DNA of 64,000 nucleotides from Desulfatiglans anilini DSM 4660 (GTDB taxonomy: Bacteria; Desulfobacterota; DSM-4660; Desulfatiglandales; Desulfatiglandaceae). The stretch is from NCBI RefSeq assembly GCF_000422285.1, contig NZ_AULM01000002.1, forward strand, positions 186,001-250,000. Reading direction: 5' to 3'. The notes under the pieces were generated by a model that had not been told where the DNA came from, did not search any database, and saw only the letters and a program-made list of their open reading frames with translations. Shown here in pieces: positions 17,956 through 26,573 of the stretch. The position numbers were made by a program, and so were the translations under genes. Positions within the stretch are counted from its first letter, which is position 1; every line of letters begins with the position of its first letter.

Positions 17956-18090
17956 TGATGCTCTGCCGGGCTCGCGCAATGGACAGGCCGTATCCGTTGG
18001 AGTGCGGGGATCTGCTGCGCTCAGTCCGGACGGTTCCATCGCCTGCCCAGAGGGAAGGTGTCTTGCATAGGCGGCATTCGGGAGGCTTAT

Positions 18091-18291
18091 ATGTGTTTGA
18101 GTACGGTTTACATGGATTCAGGAGAACAGCAAACGGAAATCATGAAGGATGTAGCTCGGATCCAGGCCGAGGGCCGCGGTTTTTGGCTCTACGACATGTT
18201 CGGCGACAAACAATATGTTGAAGGGACGATCGAGACAGTCAATCTGATGGATGGGTATTTCGTGCTGCACCGAGCAGGTGGATCGCACTGA
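18091..18291 (+). CDS. CooT-family nickel-binding protein
   Basis: A 66-residue protein beginning MCLSTVYMDSGEQQTEIMKD and containing VEGTIETVNLMDGYFVL, which matches the small CooT family. In Rhodospirillum CooT binds nickel through its N-terminal Cys2 region and helps CO dehydrogenase maturation; many homologues stand apart from CODH genes, as here. Cys2 is present. GGGAGG lies four bases before the ATG. The C-terminus (HRAGGSH) is slightly longer than usual. No CODH gene is in the window. Confidence 0.82.
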   Translation: MCLSTVYMDSGEQQTEIMKDVARIQAEGRGFWLYDMFGDKQYVEGTIETVNLMDGYFVLHRAGGSH

Positions 18292-18498
18292 AAGCGTCCG
18301 ATACATGGAAGGATTTCAAGCCTATATCCGGCCGGGTGGCGGTGTGCCGCAGGACACGCCCGGCGGAAAACCGGTCGATCCCCGGGACCAGACCAGCCGG
18401 ATCCAAAAAAAGGAGGTTTCAAAATCGAGACGGGCTGTTTAACCCTTGTTGCTCGCGGGGCTGAACGGCCTGTCTTCTTCGATTCCGATCGCGTCGAA

Positions 18499-19107
18499 TT
18501 AGGCCGGCACGCGGTTGCCGTCGATCCCGTAAAGGAAGAAGTCGTATATCCGTTCGGCGAGGTCGTCCGGTTTGACATCGCCTCTTGCATTGTACCACTG
18601 ATAGATCCAGTTGCAGATCCCGACCAGAAAGTTGACGTAGACCGACAAAAAATCGAGTTTGATCGACTCCTTCAGGCAAAGCCGTTCGAGCCCGTTGCGC
18701 CAGTAGGCGATGTATTCGCGCTGCTTGTCCTTCAGTCTCCGGTAGTAGGCGCCGCTCAGACAGTTTTCGTCATGGATGATCAGCTTGCTGCGGATGCTGT
18801 CGCGATGGTACATCCCGACCTGGAAACGGATCGCCTCCTTCAGGAATTCATGCGGATCCTCCACTCTTTCGTGGATCTCTCGGATGCCCTTGATCAGCTC
18901 ATCCATATATCCATCCAGAAGCTGGTAGAGGAGATCCTCCTTGCTCTTGAAGTAGTAGTAGAGGCCGGCCTTGGTCATGTGGGTGGCCTCGGCGATGTCG
19001 CGCAGGGAGGCTTTCTCGTACCCGAGGTTGCACAGGACCCTCGCAGCTGTGCGAAAAATCCTTTCCTGGCGCCGCGACTTTTCCATTTCCCGTTCGGTGA
19101 TTGCCAT
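18499..19107 (-). CDS. TetR/AcrR-family transcriptional regulator
   Basis: A 202-residue TetR-type repressor. The N-terminal helix-turn-helix (about 15-60) reads RTAARVLCNLGYEKASLRDIAEA, then MTKAGLYYYFKSKEDLLYQLL. The C-terminal ligand domain resembles those of acyl-CoA-responsive TetR proteins. It lies downstream of a response regulator gene on the same strand, divergent from a TRAP transporter-acyl-CoA enzyme operon that carries twin repeats at its promoter, so that operon is the likely target. The ATG at 19107 is preferred (GAGG nine bases upstream); an upstream in-frame start at 19176 is less likely. Confidence 0.88.
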   Translation of the reverse strand: MAITEREMEKSRRQERIFRTAARVLCNLGYEKASLRDIAEATHMTKAGLYYYFKSKEDLLYQLLDGYMDELIKGIREIHERVEDPHEFLKEAIRFQVGMYHRDSIRSKLIIHDENCLSGAYYRRLKDKQREYIAYWRNGLERLCLKESIKLDFLSVYVNFLVGICNWIYQWYNARGDVKPDDLAERIYDFFLYGIDGNRVPA

Positions 19108-19183
19108 AAAGATGCCTCGCTGAAGATGGGTCTGAAGACACGGTCGAATCTTCAGGGCGAAGAGCCTTCCGCTCAACCGGAAT

Positions 19184-19675
19184 CTATGCCCCGTACTTGA
19201 TCATGTCCCAGATGTCCTTGTCGGCTTCCTTCCAGTCCGGACCGAACTTTCGGTCGTAGTAATCCCCGAGCCTGTCAAACCACCGCCACCAGAAGCTTTT
19301 GCCTTTTTCCTCGGCTTCCAGAATGTCGTTCAGGAAGGTCTCGAGGTTCAGCATTTCCTCCTTCGGCAGGTAGGAAGCCGCCCCCGACCTGAACGACTTT
19401 GCGGCGTCCTGGGGGGTCAGGGCATGGGCCGTCAGCATGACGGGGATTACGCCTCTCTTGTTGGCGATATCGAGCAGTTCGTAACCGTTCACGCCCATGA
19501 TGTCAAGGATCGCGATGTCGAAGCGCTCGCTTTCGAGCAGGGCCTTGGCAGCCTCGAAATGGTCCGCCGATGTCACCTTGCAGTCCGAAAGCAGCTCTTC
19601 GAGCGATTCAAGCACGTCGGGCTCGTCATCGACGATCAGCACCTTCTTTCCTTCCAGCAGATTCCTCTTTTCCAT
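19184..19675 (-). CDS. Single-domain response regulator
   Basis: A 163-residue protein: a CheY-like receiver (residues about 9-125) and a short C-terminal tail with aromatic residues (FWWRWFDRLGDYYDRKFGPD) but no DNA-binding domain. Phosphorylation features are present: the acidic pair in VDDEPD, the phospho-acceptor Asp in DIAILDIMG, Thr in MLTAHA and Lys in YLPKEE. It precedes the TetR gene by 76 bases and diverges from the TRAP operon. No kinase partner is adjacent. Confidence 0.88.
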   Translation of the reverse strand: MEKRNLLEGKKVLIVDDEPDVLESLEELLSDCKVTSADHFEAAKALLESERFDIAILDIMGVNGYELLDIANKRGVIPVMLTAHALTPQDAAKSFRSGAASYLPKEEMLNLETFLNDILEAEEKGKSFWWRWFDRLGDYYDRKFGPDWKEADKDIWDMIKYGA

Positions 19676-19798
19676 GGCTCAATCCTCGCATAAAAAAAGA
19701 TTCGAAATGGGTACGTGCAGGGAGCCGCTTCGAGGCGGGCCCCGGTGTCTCCGCTGCCGCATGTCGGAAAAATTCGATCTTTACTGCAAAAAAAATGG

Positions 19799-19828
19799 TT
19801 GACGGCCTAAAACCTTTATGGCTATATA
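19799..19828 (+). promoter_or_regulatory. Putative promoter of the TRAP operon
   Basis: TTGACG (19799-19804) and TATATA (19823-19828) are 18 bases apart, with dctP starting about 140 bases downstream. Transcription would begin at about 19835, just before the twin repeats, a typical repressor-operator geometry. Confidence 0.55.
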
Positions 19829-19839
19829 GACACCAATTC

Positions 19840-19881
19840 TACCGGTCGTCAAGTAGAAAAGTTTACCGGCCGACAAGTAGA
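19840..19881. promoter_or_regulatory. Twin direct repeat, putative TetR operator
   Basis: Two 18-base direct repeats (19840-19857 and 19864-19881) with the form TACCGGYCGWCAAGTAGA differ at only two positions and start 24 bases apart, about two helix turns. They lie immediately downstream of the putative -10 box of the TRAP operon and in the divergent region shared with the response regulator-TetR pair. Binding by the TetR protein at 18499-19107 is inference. Confidence 0.6.
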
Positions 19882-19966
19882 TCCGGTTGATTTTGGCAGA
19901 CTGCTTTTGGTGCCAACCGTTTGTTGTCCGATCTTTTTATCAATGGAAGGAAATGAGGAGGTCACA

Positions 19967-20965
19967 ATGAGGAGAGCAGTTCGTTTTTTTGGAGTGGTCA
20001 TGTGCGCGGTTTTGCTCGGGGCCTTTGGCGGCAACGCGCTGGCCGGCCCGGTATCCTTCAAGTTCGCCCACTTCATCCCGCCGAACGAACCCGGGGCCGA
20101 AGTCGGGTTGTGGATCGAAAAGGAGTTGAATGAAACGGCTGGAGACGTGGTCGAGGCGAAATATTTTCACAGCACCCAGATGGGCAGCACGATCGAGATC
20201 GTCAACAAGGTGCGGATGGGCACTTTGCAGGCCGGGTTTCTAACCAGTAACTACGCGCCGGACCTGGACCCGAAGTTCGGCATCGGCACGCTGGCCTATT
20301 GTATGGAATCTTACGCGAAGTGGGACGCGCTGCTGAAAAACGACGCGGTCCGTGAAGAGCTTTACACCTGCCTCCTCCCCAAAGGCCTGCGCGTTCTGGA
20401 CACGGCGTATTTCGGCGTCTACGGGCTCGTCACCACCAAGCCCGTCAATTCCTTCGATGATTTGAAGGCCATGAAGATGCGCACTACAGAGGCCCGCTAT
20501 CCGGTGGCCTTCTGGAAGGCCCTCGGCGTCAACCCCGTTCCCATGGCCTGGGGCGACGTCTTTCCGGCCCTGAAGCAAGGGGTCGTGGATGGCACGGACC
20601 AGACGATGAACGTCGCCCGCCTGCGGCTGACCGACGTGACCAAGTACTTTACGGAGACCAAGCACATGCTCGGGCTTTTTTTCCTGGTCGTGAATGAGAA
20701 GTGGTACCAGAAGCTGGATCCAAAGGAGCGCGAGGTCATTATGGGCAGCATCCATCGGAACTTCGTCAAGGCCCGGGAGGCCAGCATGCGCTTGACCGAG
20801 GAGGCGCCGGCGGCGCTGAAGGAGAAGGGCGTGACAGTGATTGCCCTGCCGGATGCCGAGATGGCCAAGTTCAAAGAGGCCCAGATGCAGGTCTGGAAGC
20901 AGTTCGAGCCTGAAATCGGCACCGAGTGGCTGAACAAGATCAAAGATCTGACCAAGGGAATGTAA
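19967..20965 (+). CDS. dctP: TRAP transporter substrate-binding protein DctP
   Basis: A 332-residue periplasmic solute receptor. A signal peptide (about residues 1-26, ending NALAG) is followed by the DctP fold with FKFAHFIPPNEPG at the mature N-terminus, FDDLKAMKMRTTEARYPVAF (the Arg that usually binds a carboxylate) and MAWGDVFPALKQGVVDGTDQ. It delivers an organic acid to the DctQM membrane pair encoded next. The ATG at 19967 has GAGGAGG seven bases upstream. The ligase and dehydrogenase downstream suggest an aromatic or aliphatic carboxylate substrate (inference). Confidence 0.93.
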   Translation: MRRAVRFFGVVMCAVLLGAFGGNALAGPVSFKFAHFIPPNEPGAEVGLWIEKELNETAGDVVEAKYFHSTQMGSTIEIVNKVRMGTLQAGFLTSNYAPDLDPKFGIGTLAYCMESYAKWDALLKNDAVREELYTCLLPKGLRVLDTAYFGVYGLVTTKPVNSFDDLKAMKMRTTEARYPVAFWKALGVNPVPMAWGDVFPALKQGVVDGTDQTMNVARLRLTDVTKYFTETKHMLGLFFLVVNEKWYQKLDPKEREVIMGSIHRNFVKAREASMRLTEEAPAALKEKGVTVIALPDAEMAKFKEAQMQVWKQFEPEIGTEWLNKIKDLTKGM

Positions 20966-21034
20966 GAGGTCCCGGCAAACCACGGGCCGCACCTTTCTGA
21001 TCGGGTGCGGCTCGATTCCGCAGGGGTGTCTACC

Positions 21035-21502
21035 ATGAAGAGACTCGGAACGTTTCTTGGCTGGCTCGAAAACGGGTGCATATTCCTCTGCTTTTCGGTC
21101 ACCCTCACCATCCTGAGCATCAGCATCCTGAGCCGCTATGTCTTCCGGCGGCCCCTTTCCTGGCCTGACGAGCTGACCACCTACCTGTTCATCCTGATGA
21201 CCTTCATGGGCGCGTGTGCGTCCGTGAAATGGGGTTCGGAGCTCAAGGTCAACGCCCTCTATGAACGATTCCCGCAATGGCGTTTCGGCCTGGATCTCAT
21301 CCTGAACCTGGTCCGGCTCCTGGCCTGCATCCTCTTCGTCGTGCTCGGGATCAAGTTTGTCGCCATTGCTTTCGATATGCAGACTTTTTCACCCATTCTG
21401 CGGATCCCGGTCTATCTGATCTTCTGTATGCTCCCGTTTTTCGGTTTCGTCATGGGTCTTCGGACCGTGGAATGCCTGGTCAACCTTTTCAAAGGGAGAT
21501 GA
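21035..21502 (+). CDS. dctQ: TRAP transporter small membrane subunit DctQ
   Basis: A 155-residue protein with four hydrophobic helices typical of DctQ. Family sequences are ILSRYVFRRPLSWPDELTTYLFI and MTFMGACASVKWGSELKV. DctQ joins the large subunit DctM to form the sodium- or proton-coupled transporter. The ATG at 21035 is preferred over the one 10 codons upstream because it follows AGGGGTG. It ends three bases before dctM. Confidence 0.92.
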   Translation: MKRLGTFLGWLENGCIFLCFSVTLTILSISILSRYVFRRPLSWPDELTTYLFILMTFMGACASVKWGSELKVNALYERFPQWRFGLDLILNLVRLLACILFVVLGIKFVAIAFDMQTFSPILRIPVYLIFCMLPFFGFVMGLRTVECLVNLFKGR

Positions 21503-21505
21503 CGC

Positions 21506-22798
21506 GTGGAAACGCTGATCATTCTGGCAATTCTGCTGTTTCTGCTGTTTATCCGGATCCCCGTCTACATCAGCCTTTTTCTGACAGGCCTGCTGGGGCT
21601 GGTCATCTTCACCGACCTGGAGTTGATCTTCGTCGCCCAGACCATGGTGAAGAAGCTGGACAACTTCTCTCTGCTGGCGATTCCGTTTTTCATCCTTCTG
21701 GGGGCGGTCATGGTCCACGGCCAGTCCGCCAACCGGATGATCCACCTGGCGAGGAAGTCCGTTTCGTTCATGCCCGGCGGGCTCGCCGTCACCGGCGTCA
21801 TCAGTTCGGGCGTCTTCGGCGCCATCTCCGGGTCCAGCATTTCGACCCTGGTGACCATCGGCAGCGTCCTGTTCCCGCACCTGGACAAATATAAATACCC
21901 GAAGAACTTTTCGATCGGCCTTCTGACCAGCTCGGCCATTCTGGGGATCATCGTGCCGCCGAGCATCATCATGATCATCTGCGCCCTGACGGCCGGTCAG
22001 TCGGTGGTACGGCTCTTCGCGGCCGGCTATCTGCCTTCGCTCCTGATCGTCGGAGGGCTGTGCCTTTATGCCTATATTGTCTCCGCCTGGAAGGGGCTCG
22101 GGAAAACCGCTATGGAGCCCTTCGACGGCAAAGGGCTCATAAAGGCTTTCAAAGACGCTTTCTTCCCCTTCATGGTCATCGTCGTCCTCTTCGCCGGCAT
22201 CTACACGGGCGCCTTCACGATCACCGAGGCATCGGTGGTCTCCTGTGTCATGGCCATATTCATCGAGGCCTTCATCTATCGGACCCTCAGCCCGGGTGCC
22301 TTTTACAAGATGCTCGTCAGCAGCGGCATCATCAGCGGTGCGCTGGTCATCACCGTTTCGGGGGCGGGGGTGCTGGCCGAGTACATCACGATCCAGGGCA
22401 TCCCCCAGCGGATCCTGGATGTTTCACTCCAGTACATCCCGAATGTCTGGGTCTTTCTGATTTTCACCAACCTCCTGCTGCTCATGGTTGGGACGTTCCT
22501 GGACCCGATCGGCGCGATCATGATCCTGGTGCCGATTCTGATGCCCATCTCCGACTCGTTTGGAATCGATCCGATCCACCTCTGCCTGGTGATCAGCGTG
22601 GCGCTCGGCATCGGGTACATCACACCGCCGCTCGGGCTGCTGCTCTATACGGCCTCCGCCATCACCAAGACGGATTTCGTGTTCGTGTCGCGGGCGATCA
22701 TGCCGACCTTGCTGGTCTATATCGCATTGTTGTTCTTGATATCCTTCTTCCCGGCCCTTTCGACCGCCGTTCCGAACCTGCTGCTGGGGAAGGTCTGA
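21506..22798 (+). CDS. dctM: TRAP transporter large membrane subunit DctM
   Basis: A 430-residue polytopic protein of the DctM family, the usual length. It has about twelve hydrophobic segments and the signatures SGVFGAISGSSISTLVTIGS and GIIVPPSIIMIICALTAGQS. DctM is the transport channel that uses the ion gradient. The start is GTG at 21506 with GGGAGAT upstream, three bases after dctQ. Confidence 0.94.
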   Translation: METLIILAILLFLLFIRIPVYISLFLTGLLGLVIFTDLELIFVAQTMVKKLDNFSLLAIPFFILLGAVMVHGQSANRMIHLARKSVSFMPGGLAVTGVISSGVFGAISGSSISTLVTIGSVLFPHLDKYKYPKNFSIGLLTSSAILGIIVPPSIIMIICALTAGQSVVRLFAAGYLPSLLIVGGLCLYAYIVSAWKGLGKTAMEPFDGKGLIKAFKDAFFPFMVIVVLFAGIYTGAFTITEASVVSCVMAIFIEAFIYRTLSPGAFYKMLVSSGIISGALVITVSGAGVLAEYITIQGIPQRILDVSLQYIPNVWVFLIFTNLLLLMVGTFLDPIGAIMILVPILMPISDSFGIDPIHLCLVISVALGIGYITPPLGLLLYTASAITKTDFVFVSRAIMPTLLVYIALLFLISFFPALSTAVPNLLLGKV

Positions 22799-22861
22799 GG
22801 GGAGGGCCGATCGACCATGGTGTGCTGCAATGAAGAACCCAACCTGTAAAGGAGCCAGGCC

Positions 22862-24376
22862 GTGAATATCGCTCAAAATCTGGTAAGGATGGCCGCCCTT
22901 TTCCCCGAGGCGACCGCCGTCAACGAAAATGATCGTGATATCAGTTATCTGCAGTTTCACGAGGAATCGAACCGCATCGCCGCTGCGCTGACGAACCTGG
23001 GTATCCAGCGCGGGGAACACGTCGCGCTGTGCACGCCCAACACCTATGCCTGGCTCGCCATGTATTACGGGGTGCTGAAGGCGGGGGCGGTGGCGGTGAC
23101 AATCTCGGCCGCCCTGAAGAAGGACGAGTTGACGGCTATTCTGGATGACTGCCGGCCGCGGCTCATCTATACGACCGATGACCGGTTGCAGGATCTGGCG
23201 GAGGCGCGGGACAGGGGCTATCTCGATTGGGTGGTGTCACCGTCCGGCGAGCACACCTTCGAGGGGTTGATCGAGAAAGGCAGCCCGGGGTTTCACTGGG
23301 TCAACCGTTTACGGGATGATGCCGCGGCGATCCTTTACACCGGCGGCACCACCGGGGTCCCTAAAGGGGTGATCCTGACCCACCAGAACCTCCAGACCTC
23401 GGTCCACAATGTGGCCTACAACGAGCGCTCCTCCCGGGCGGACCGGGCGCTCTGCTTCCTGCCCCTCAACCATGTCTTCGCGCAGGTGCATATCGCCGGG
23501 TCCACCGTTTACAGCGGCGGAACCCTGATCATGCAGCCGGCCTTCGAGATGGATCGTGCGCTCGATGCGATCAAACGGCTCGGCGTGACCAAATTCTACG
23601 CGGTGCCGACCATCTACGTGCGCCTCCTCGCGCTCAAGGATGTCACAGAGCGCTTCGCCTCGGTCCGCTACTGTTTTTCGGCGGCCGCCAGCATGGCCGC
23701 CGAACTGGTGCGGGAATGGAAGGGCCGGACCGGCCTCGATATCCATGAGGCTTACGGGATGACCGAGAGCGCCTCGATGGTGACCTTCAATCACTACCAT
23801 CGGCATGTGGTAGGCTCGGTCGGCACGCCGGCCAACCTTGTCGAGGTGGAGATTCGCGATCTCGAGGGAAACCCCGTCGGGCCGGGCGTCGAAGGCGAGA
23901 TCTGCATCCAGGGCCCGAATATCATGCGTGAGTACCTGGCCAAACCCTCCGAGACGGCCGCCGCCTTCTGGGATGACCGGTGGTTCCGGTCGGGGGACAT
24001 CGGGCTCATCGATGAAACCGGGTATCTCTACATCGTGGACCGGCTGAAAGACCTCATCATCACGGGCGGTGAAAATGTCTACCCGCGTGAGATAGAAGAG
24101 TGGCTTTATATGCGGCCGGAGATCCAGGAGTGCGCCGTCATCGGGGTGCCCGACCACGAGTATGGCGAGCGGGTGGTGGCCGTCTTGACGACCCAAGAAG
24201 GGCGCACCGTCGACCCTGTCGAGCTGAAGGCCTTCCTGAAGTCGAAGCTGGCTCCCTATAAGGTGCCTAAGGAATATATCACCGTCGATGCGATACCGAA
24301 GAGCAGTGCGGGCAAGATGCTGAAGCGCGAAGTCAAAAAGAGCCTGCTCGATCAGATCAACCTTCAAAAGGCGTGA
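22862..24376 (+). CDS. Acyl-CoA ligase (AMP-forming)
   Basis: A 504-residue class I adenylate-forming enzyme. The P-loop motif is ILYTGGTTGVPKGVILTH (about residue 160), the central motifs are EAYGMTES and WFRSGDIGLIDETGYLYIVD, and the catalytic Lys stands in PKSSAGKMLKRE near the C-terminus. It activates a carboxylic acid with ATP and CoA. Its place between a TRAP importer and an acyl-CoA dehydrogenase suggests it charges the imported acid; the sequence alone does not show whether that is fatty or aromatic. The start is GTG at 22862 after an AAAGGAG. Confidence 0.9.
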   Translation: MNIAQNLVRMAALFPEATAVNENDRDISYLQFHEESNRIAAALTNLGIQRGEHVALCTPNTYAWLAMYYGVLKAGAVAVTISAALKKDELTAILDDCRPRLIYTTDDRLQDLAEARDRGYLDWVVSPSGEHTFEGLIEKGSPGFHWVNRLRDDAAAILYTGGTTGVPKGVILTHQNLQTSVHNVAYNERSSRADRALCFLPLNHVFAQVHIAGSTVYSGGTLIMQPAFEMDRALDAIKRLGVTKFYAVPTIYVRLLALKDVTERFASVRYCFSAAASMAAELVREWKGRTGLDIHEAYGMTESASMVTFNHYHRHVVGSVGTPANLVEVEIRDLEGNPVGPGVEGEICIQGPNIMREYLAKPSETAAAFWDDRWFRSGDIGLIDETGYLYIVDRLKDLIITGGENVYPREIEEWLYMRPEIQECAVIGVPDHEYGERVVAVLTTQEGRTVDPVELKAFLKSKLAPYKVPKEYITVDAIPKSSAGKMLKREVKKSLLDQINLQKA

Positions 24377-24420
24377 GGGGGAAGACTTCACGCAACGTCA
24401 AGGATCAGGGACGAAACCAG

Positions 24421-25569
24421 ATGACCGATTCATTGTATACCGAAGAACATCAGATATTCCGCGACGCGTTCAGGAAGTTCGTCGCCAAGGAGATCACCCC
24501 CAACGTCGAACAGTGGGAGGCCGACCGGGCCGTGCCGAGGGACCTCTGGCTCAAGATGGGGGAGCAGGGCTATCTCTGCCCCTGGCTGCCCGAGGAATAC
24601 GGCGGCCTGGGACTGGGCTTCGAGTACTCCGTGATCATCAATGAGGAACTGATCCGGGGAGACGGCTTTGGAGTGGGTGTGCCGCTCCACAGCGACGTGG
24701 CAACCCCCTACGTCCATTCGTACGCCACCCCGGAGATGAAGGAGCGGTGGCTGCCCGGCTGTGCGACCGGGGAGGTGATCACCTCCATCGGCCTGACGGA
24801 GCCGAACGCGGGCTCGGACCTGGCCGCGATCCGCACCACCGCCCGGCGCGATGGTGACAGCTACGTCCTGAACGGGCAGAAGACCTTCATCACCAATGGG
24901 TTTTTCGCGGATCTGGTCGTGGTGGCCGCCAAGACCGATCCCAAGGCGGGGCATCGCGGGGTCAGCCTGATTTTGGTCGACAAGGATGCGCCGGGGTTCC
25001 ACCGCGGCCGAAGGCTCGAGAAGATGGGCTACCACATGCAGGATACGGCCGAGCTCTTCTTCGAGGACTGCCGCGTGCCGGCCTCCCACCTGCTGGGTGT
25101 CGAGGGCGCGGGCTTCAAGTACATGATGGAGAAGCTGCAGCGTGAGCGGCTCGAGGTCTGCATCAAGTGCCAGGTGAACGCCGAAGAGGCGCTGAAGGAG
25201 GCGCTCAGCTACGCCAAGGTGCGGGAGGCCTTCGGACGGCCGATCGGCAATTTCCAGTACACGGCCTTCAGACTGGCGGAAATGGCCACTGACGTGGAGT
25301 TGGGCCGCGTGTTTCTGGACCATCTCATCCGGCAGCACATCGAGGGAAACGACATCACCCAGCAGGTCTCCATGGCGAAATACTGGCTCGGCGAGATGGT
25401 CAACCGGGTGGCCTATCAGTCGCTCCAGATCCACGGGGGCTACGGCTACATGGAAGAGTACCGCATCTGCCGGATCTCCCGGGATGTCCGCTCGCTTTCG
25501 ATTTTCGCCGGGACGAGCGAGATCATGAAGCTGATCGTGAGCCGCAATCTCGGGCTTACCCCCCAGTAG
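24421..25569 (+). CDS. Acyl-CoA dehydrogenase
   Basis: A 382-residue flavoprotein of the acyl-CoA dehydrogenase family with the N-terminal helical, beta and C-terminal helical domains. Diagnostic sequences are ITSIGLTEPNAGSDLAAIRT and, at the C-terminus, QIHGGYGYMEEYRICRISRD. It forms the double bond of an acyl-CoA ester, passing electrons to an electron-transfer flavoprotein. The catalytic Glu is expected near FAGTSEIMKLIV or GYMEEY, as in the family. It is the last gene of the TRAP-ligase operon. The start at 24421 is chosen from family length; the frame is open 16 codons upstream. Confidence 0.92.
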   Translation: MTDSLYTEEHQIFRDAFRKFVAKEITPNVEQWEADRAVPRDLWLKMGEQGYLCPWLPEEYGGLGLGFEYSVIINEELIRGDGFGVGVPLHSDVATPYVHSYATPEMKERWLPGCATGEVITSIGLTEPNAGSDLAAIRTTARRDGDSYVLNGQKTFITNGFFADLVVVAAKTDPKAGHRGVSLILVDKDAPGFHRGRRLEKMGYHMQDTAELFFEDCRVPASHLLGVEGAGFKYMMEKLQRERLEVCIKCQVNAEEALKEALSYAKVREAFGRPIGNFQYTAFRLAEMATDVELGRVFLDHLIRQHIEGNDITQQVSMAKYWLGEMVNRVAYQSLQIHGGYGYMEEYRICRISRDVRSLSIFAGTSEIMKLIVSRNLGLTPQ

Positions 25570-25648
25570 TTTCCGGCACTAAAACGGTCTTTTTGCCTCG
25601 TCTTTGTGTCAACCGGCTGAACCGTTGTTGATGCAGTTGCGGGGCGGT

Positions 25649-26146
25649 CTATTTACGGCCAAGCAGGCAGTCGGCGAGGGGTTTCCGGCTGCCGGGCCTC
25701 TTCTTTTCGGCGGGATGGCCCAGCGCGATGACCGCCATCAGTTCGCAGGTCTCAGGGACTTCGAGGACGGCCTCGACGGCAGCGCGGTTTTTCAGGATCT
25801 CCCCCAGCCAGACTGCGCCGAGACCCATTTCGTGGATGGCGAGGAGCATGTTTTGGATGCATGCGCCGACGGCCTGGATGTCCTTCACCCGGTCGTAGCT
25901 TTGCGCGTTGTCGAGGAAGACGGCAATGCAGACGGGGGCCCCGAGGATCACCCGGCTGTATCTGGTCTGTTCGGCCAACCGGCCTTTCAGTGCCGGGTCG
26001 CGCACCACCATGAATTTCCATGGCTGATTGTTGAGGCCCGAAGGTGCCCAGGTCCCGAGGGTCAGGATCCGGTCGACGGCTGGGTCCTCGACCGGATCAG
26101 GGGTGAAGCTGCGTATGCTGCGTCGCTCGACGATCGCTTCGATCAT
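25649..26146 (-). CDS. Nitroreductase-family FMN protein
   Basis: A 165-residue protein of the nitroreductase fold. The N-terminus has EAIVERRSIRSFTPDPVED (FMN phosphate binding), followed by ILTLGTWAPSGLNNQPWKFM, and AVWLGEI-like and ALGHPAEKKRP sequences near the end. It is close to the short subgroup of about 170 residues. Such enzymes reduce nitro compounds, quinones or flavins with NAD(P)H; the native substrate here is unknown. The ATG overlaps the stop of the upstream hypothetical gene (ATGA). Confidence 0.9.
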   Translation of the reverse strand: MIEAIVERRSIRSFTPDPVEDPAVDRILTLGTWAPSGLNNQPWKFMVVRDPALKGRLAEQTRYSRVILGAPVCIAVFLDNAQSYDRVKDIQAVGACIQNMLLAIHEMGLGAVWLGEILKNRAAVEAVLEVPETCELMAVIALGHPAEKKRPGSRKPLADCLLGRK

Positions 26147-26421
26147 GGTCTTTCCCTTTTTGGTGATCCGCCGCCCGCCGAGCGGACGGTCTTGGTGCGA
26201 AAGTGGAGGCGCACCCAGTTCCGGGCTTCCGCCTCGCTGATCATCCTTCCCGTGAAGTCCGCCGCTGAAAAATCCGGACCGGCCACCCATACCCCTTCAC
26301 GCCATACCTCGCAAAGCAGCCCGGCCGGGAGCTGTTCCCGAATGCGGCAAAGTTCCCCTTTGTAGAGGGCATACCAGAGGATGATCGCCTGGTTTTTGGT
26401 TGAGTCCGAGTTTGAGAACAT
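26143..26421 (-). CDS. Hypothetical protein upstream of nitroreductase
   Basis: A 92-residue protein that I do not recognise. It contains NQAIILWYALYKGELCRIRE and a Trp-rich middle, ending in a basic tail (RTKTVRSAGGGSPKRERP). No signal peptide or membrane segment. Its stop overlaps the nitroreductase start, so the two are probably co-translated. The ATG at 26421 has no Shine-Dalgarno sequence; a TATACT -10-like box lies directly before it, so a leaderless or near-leaderless message is possible. A TTG start 11 codons upstream is also open. Confidence 0.6.
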   Translation of the reverse strand: MFSNSDSTKNQAIILWYALYKGELCRIREQLPAGLLCEVWREGVWVAGPDFSAADFTGRMISEAEARNWVRLHFRTKTVRSAGGGSPKRERP

Positions 26422-26480
26422 GTTTGTAGTATAGCGGAAACGGCCAGGCTCCAAAAGAGCGGATTTGAAAAAGGTGCGGT

Positions 26481-26562
26481 CCGAGAAATGCTTTCACGGT
26501 TGGTGGTCGCAGCAGAAGCGAGCGTGCAGGTTGACGCCGCGATCGGAAAAAAACCGTTTCCG
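26481..26562 (-). repeat. Shortened copy of the dispersed MITE-like repeat
   Basis: Read on the minus strand, this 82-bp stretch shares the form GGAAAYGGTYTTTTT, then GCGTCAAYCTGCACG with the full copies at 52551-52674 and 59859-59985. Its ends are imperfect inverted repeats (CCGAGAAATG and CGTTTCCGA) but the central palindrome is absent. It sits between the nitroreductase unit and the zinc-finger J gene. Confidence 0.6.
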
Positions 26563-26573
26563 AAGCGATTCGA

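Noticed and set aside
18304-18442. A 45-codon frame (starting MEGFQAYIRPGGG) after the CooT-like gene
   Set aside because: No Shine-Dalgarno, Gly/Pro-rich content and no family; could be real but not supportable.
25577-25625. Further copy of the MITE-like repeat after the acyl-CoA dehydrogenase gene
   Set aside because: Only a short ACGGTCTTTTTGCC and GTGTCAACC match is seen; too weak to list as a feature.
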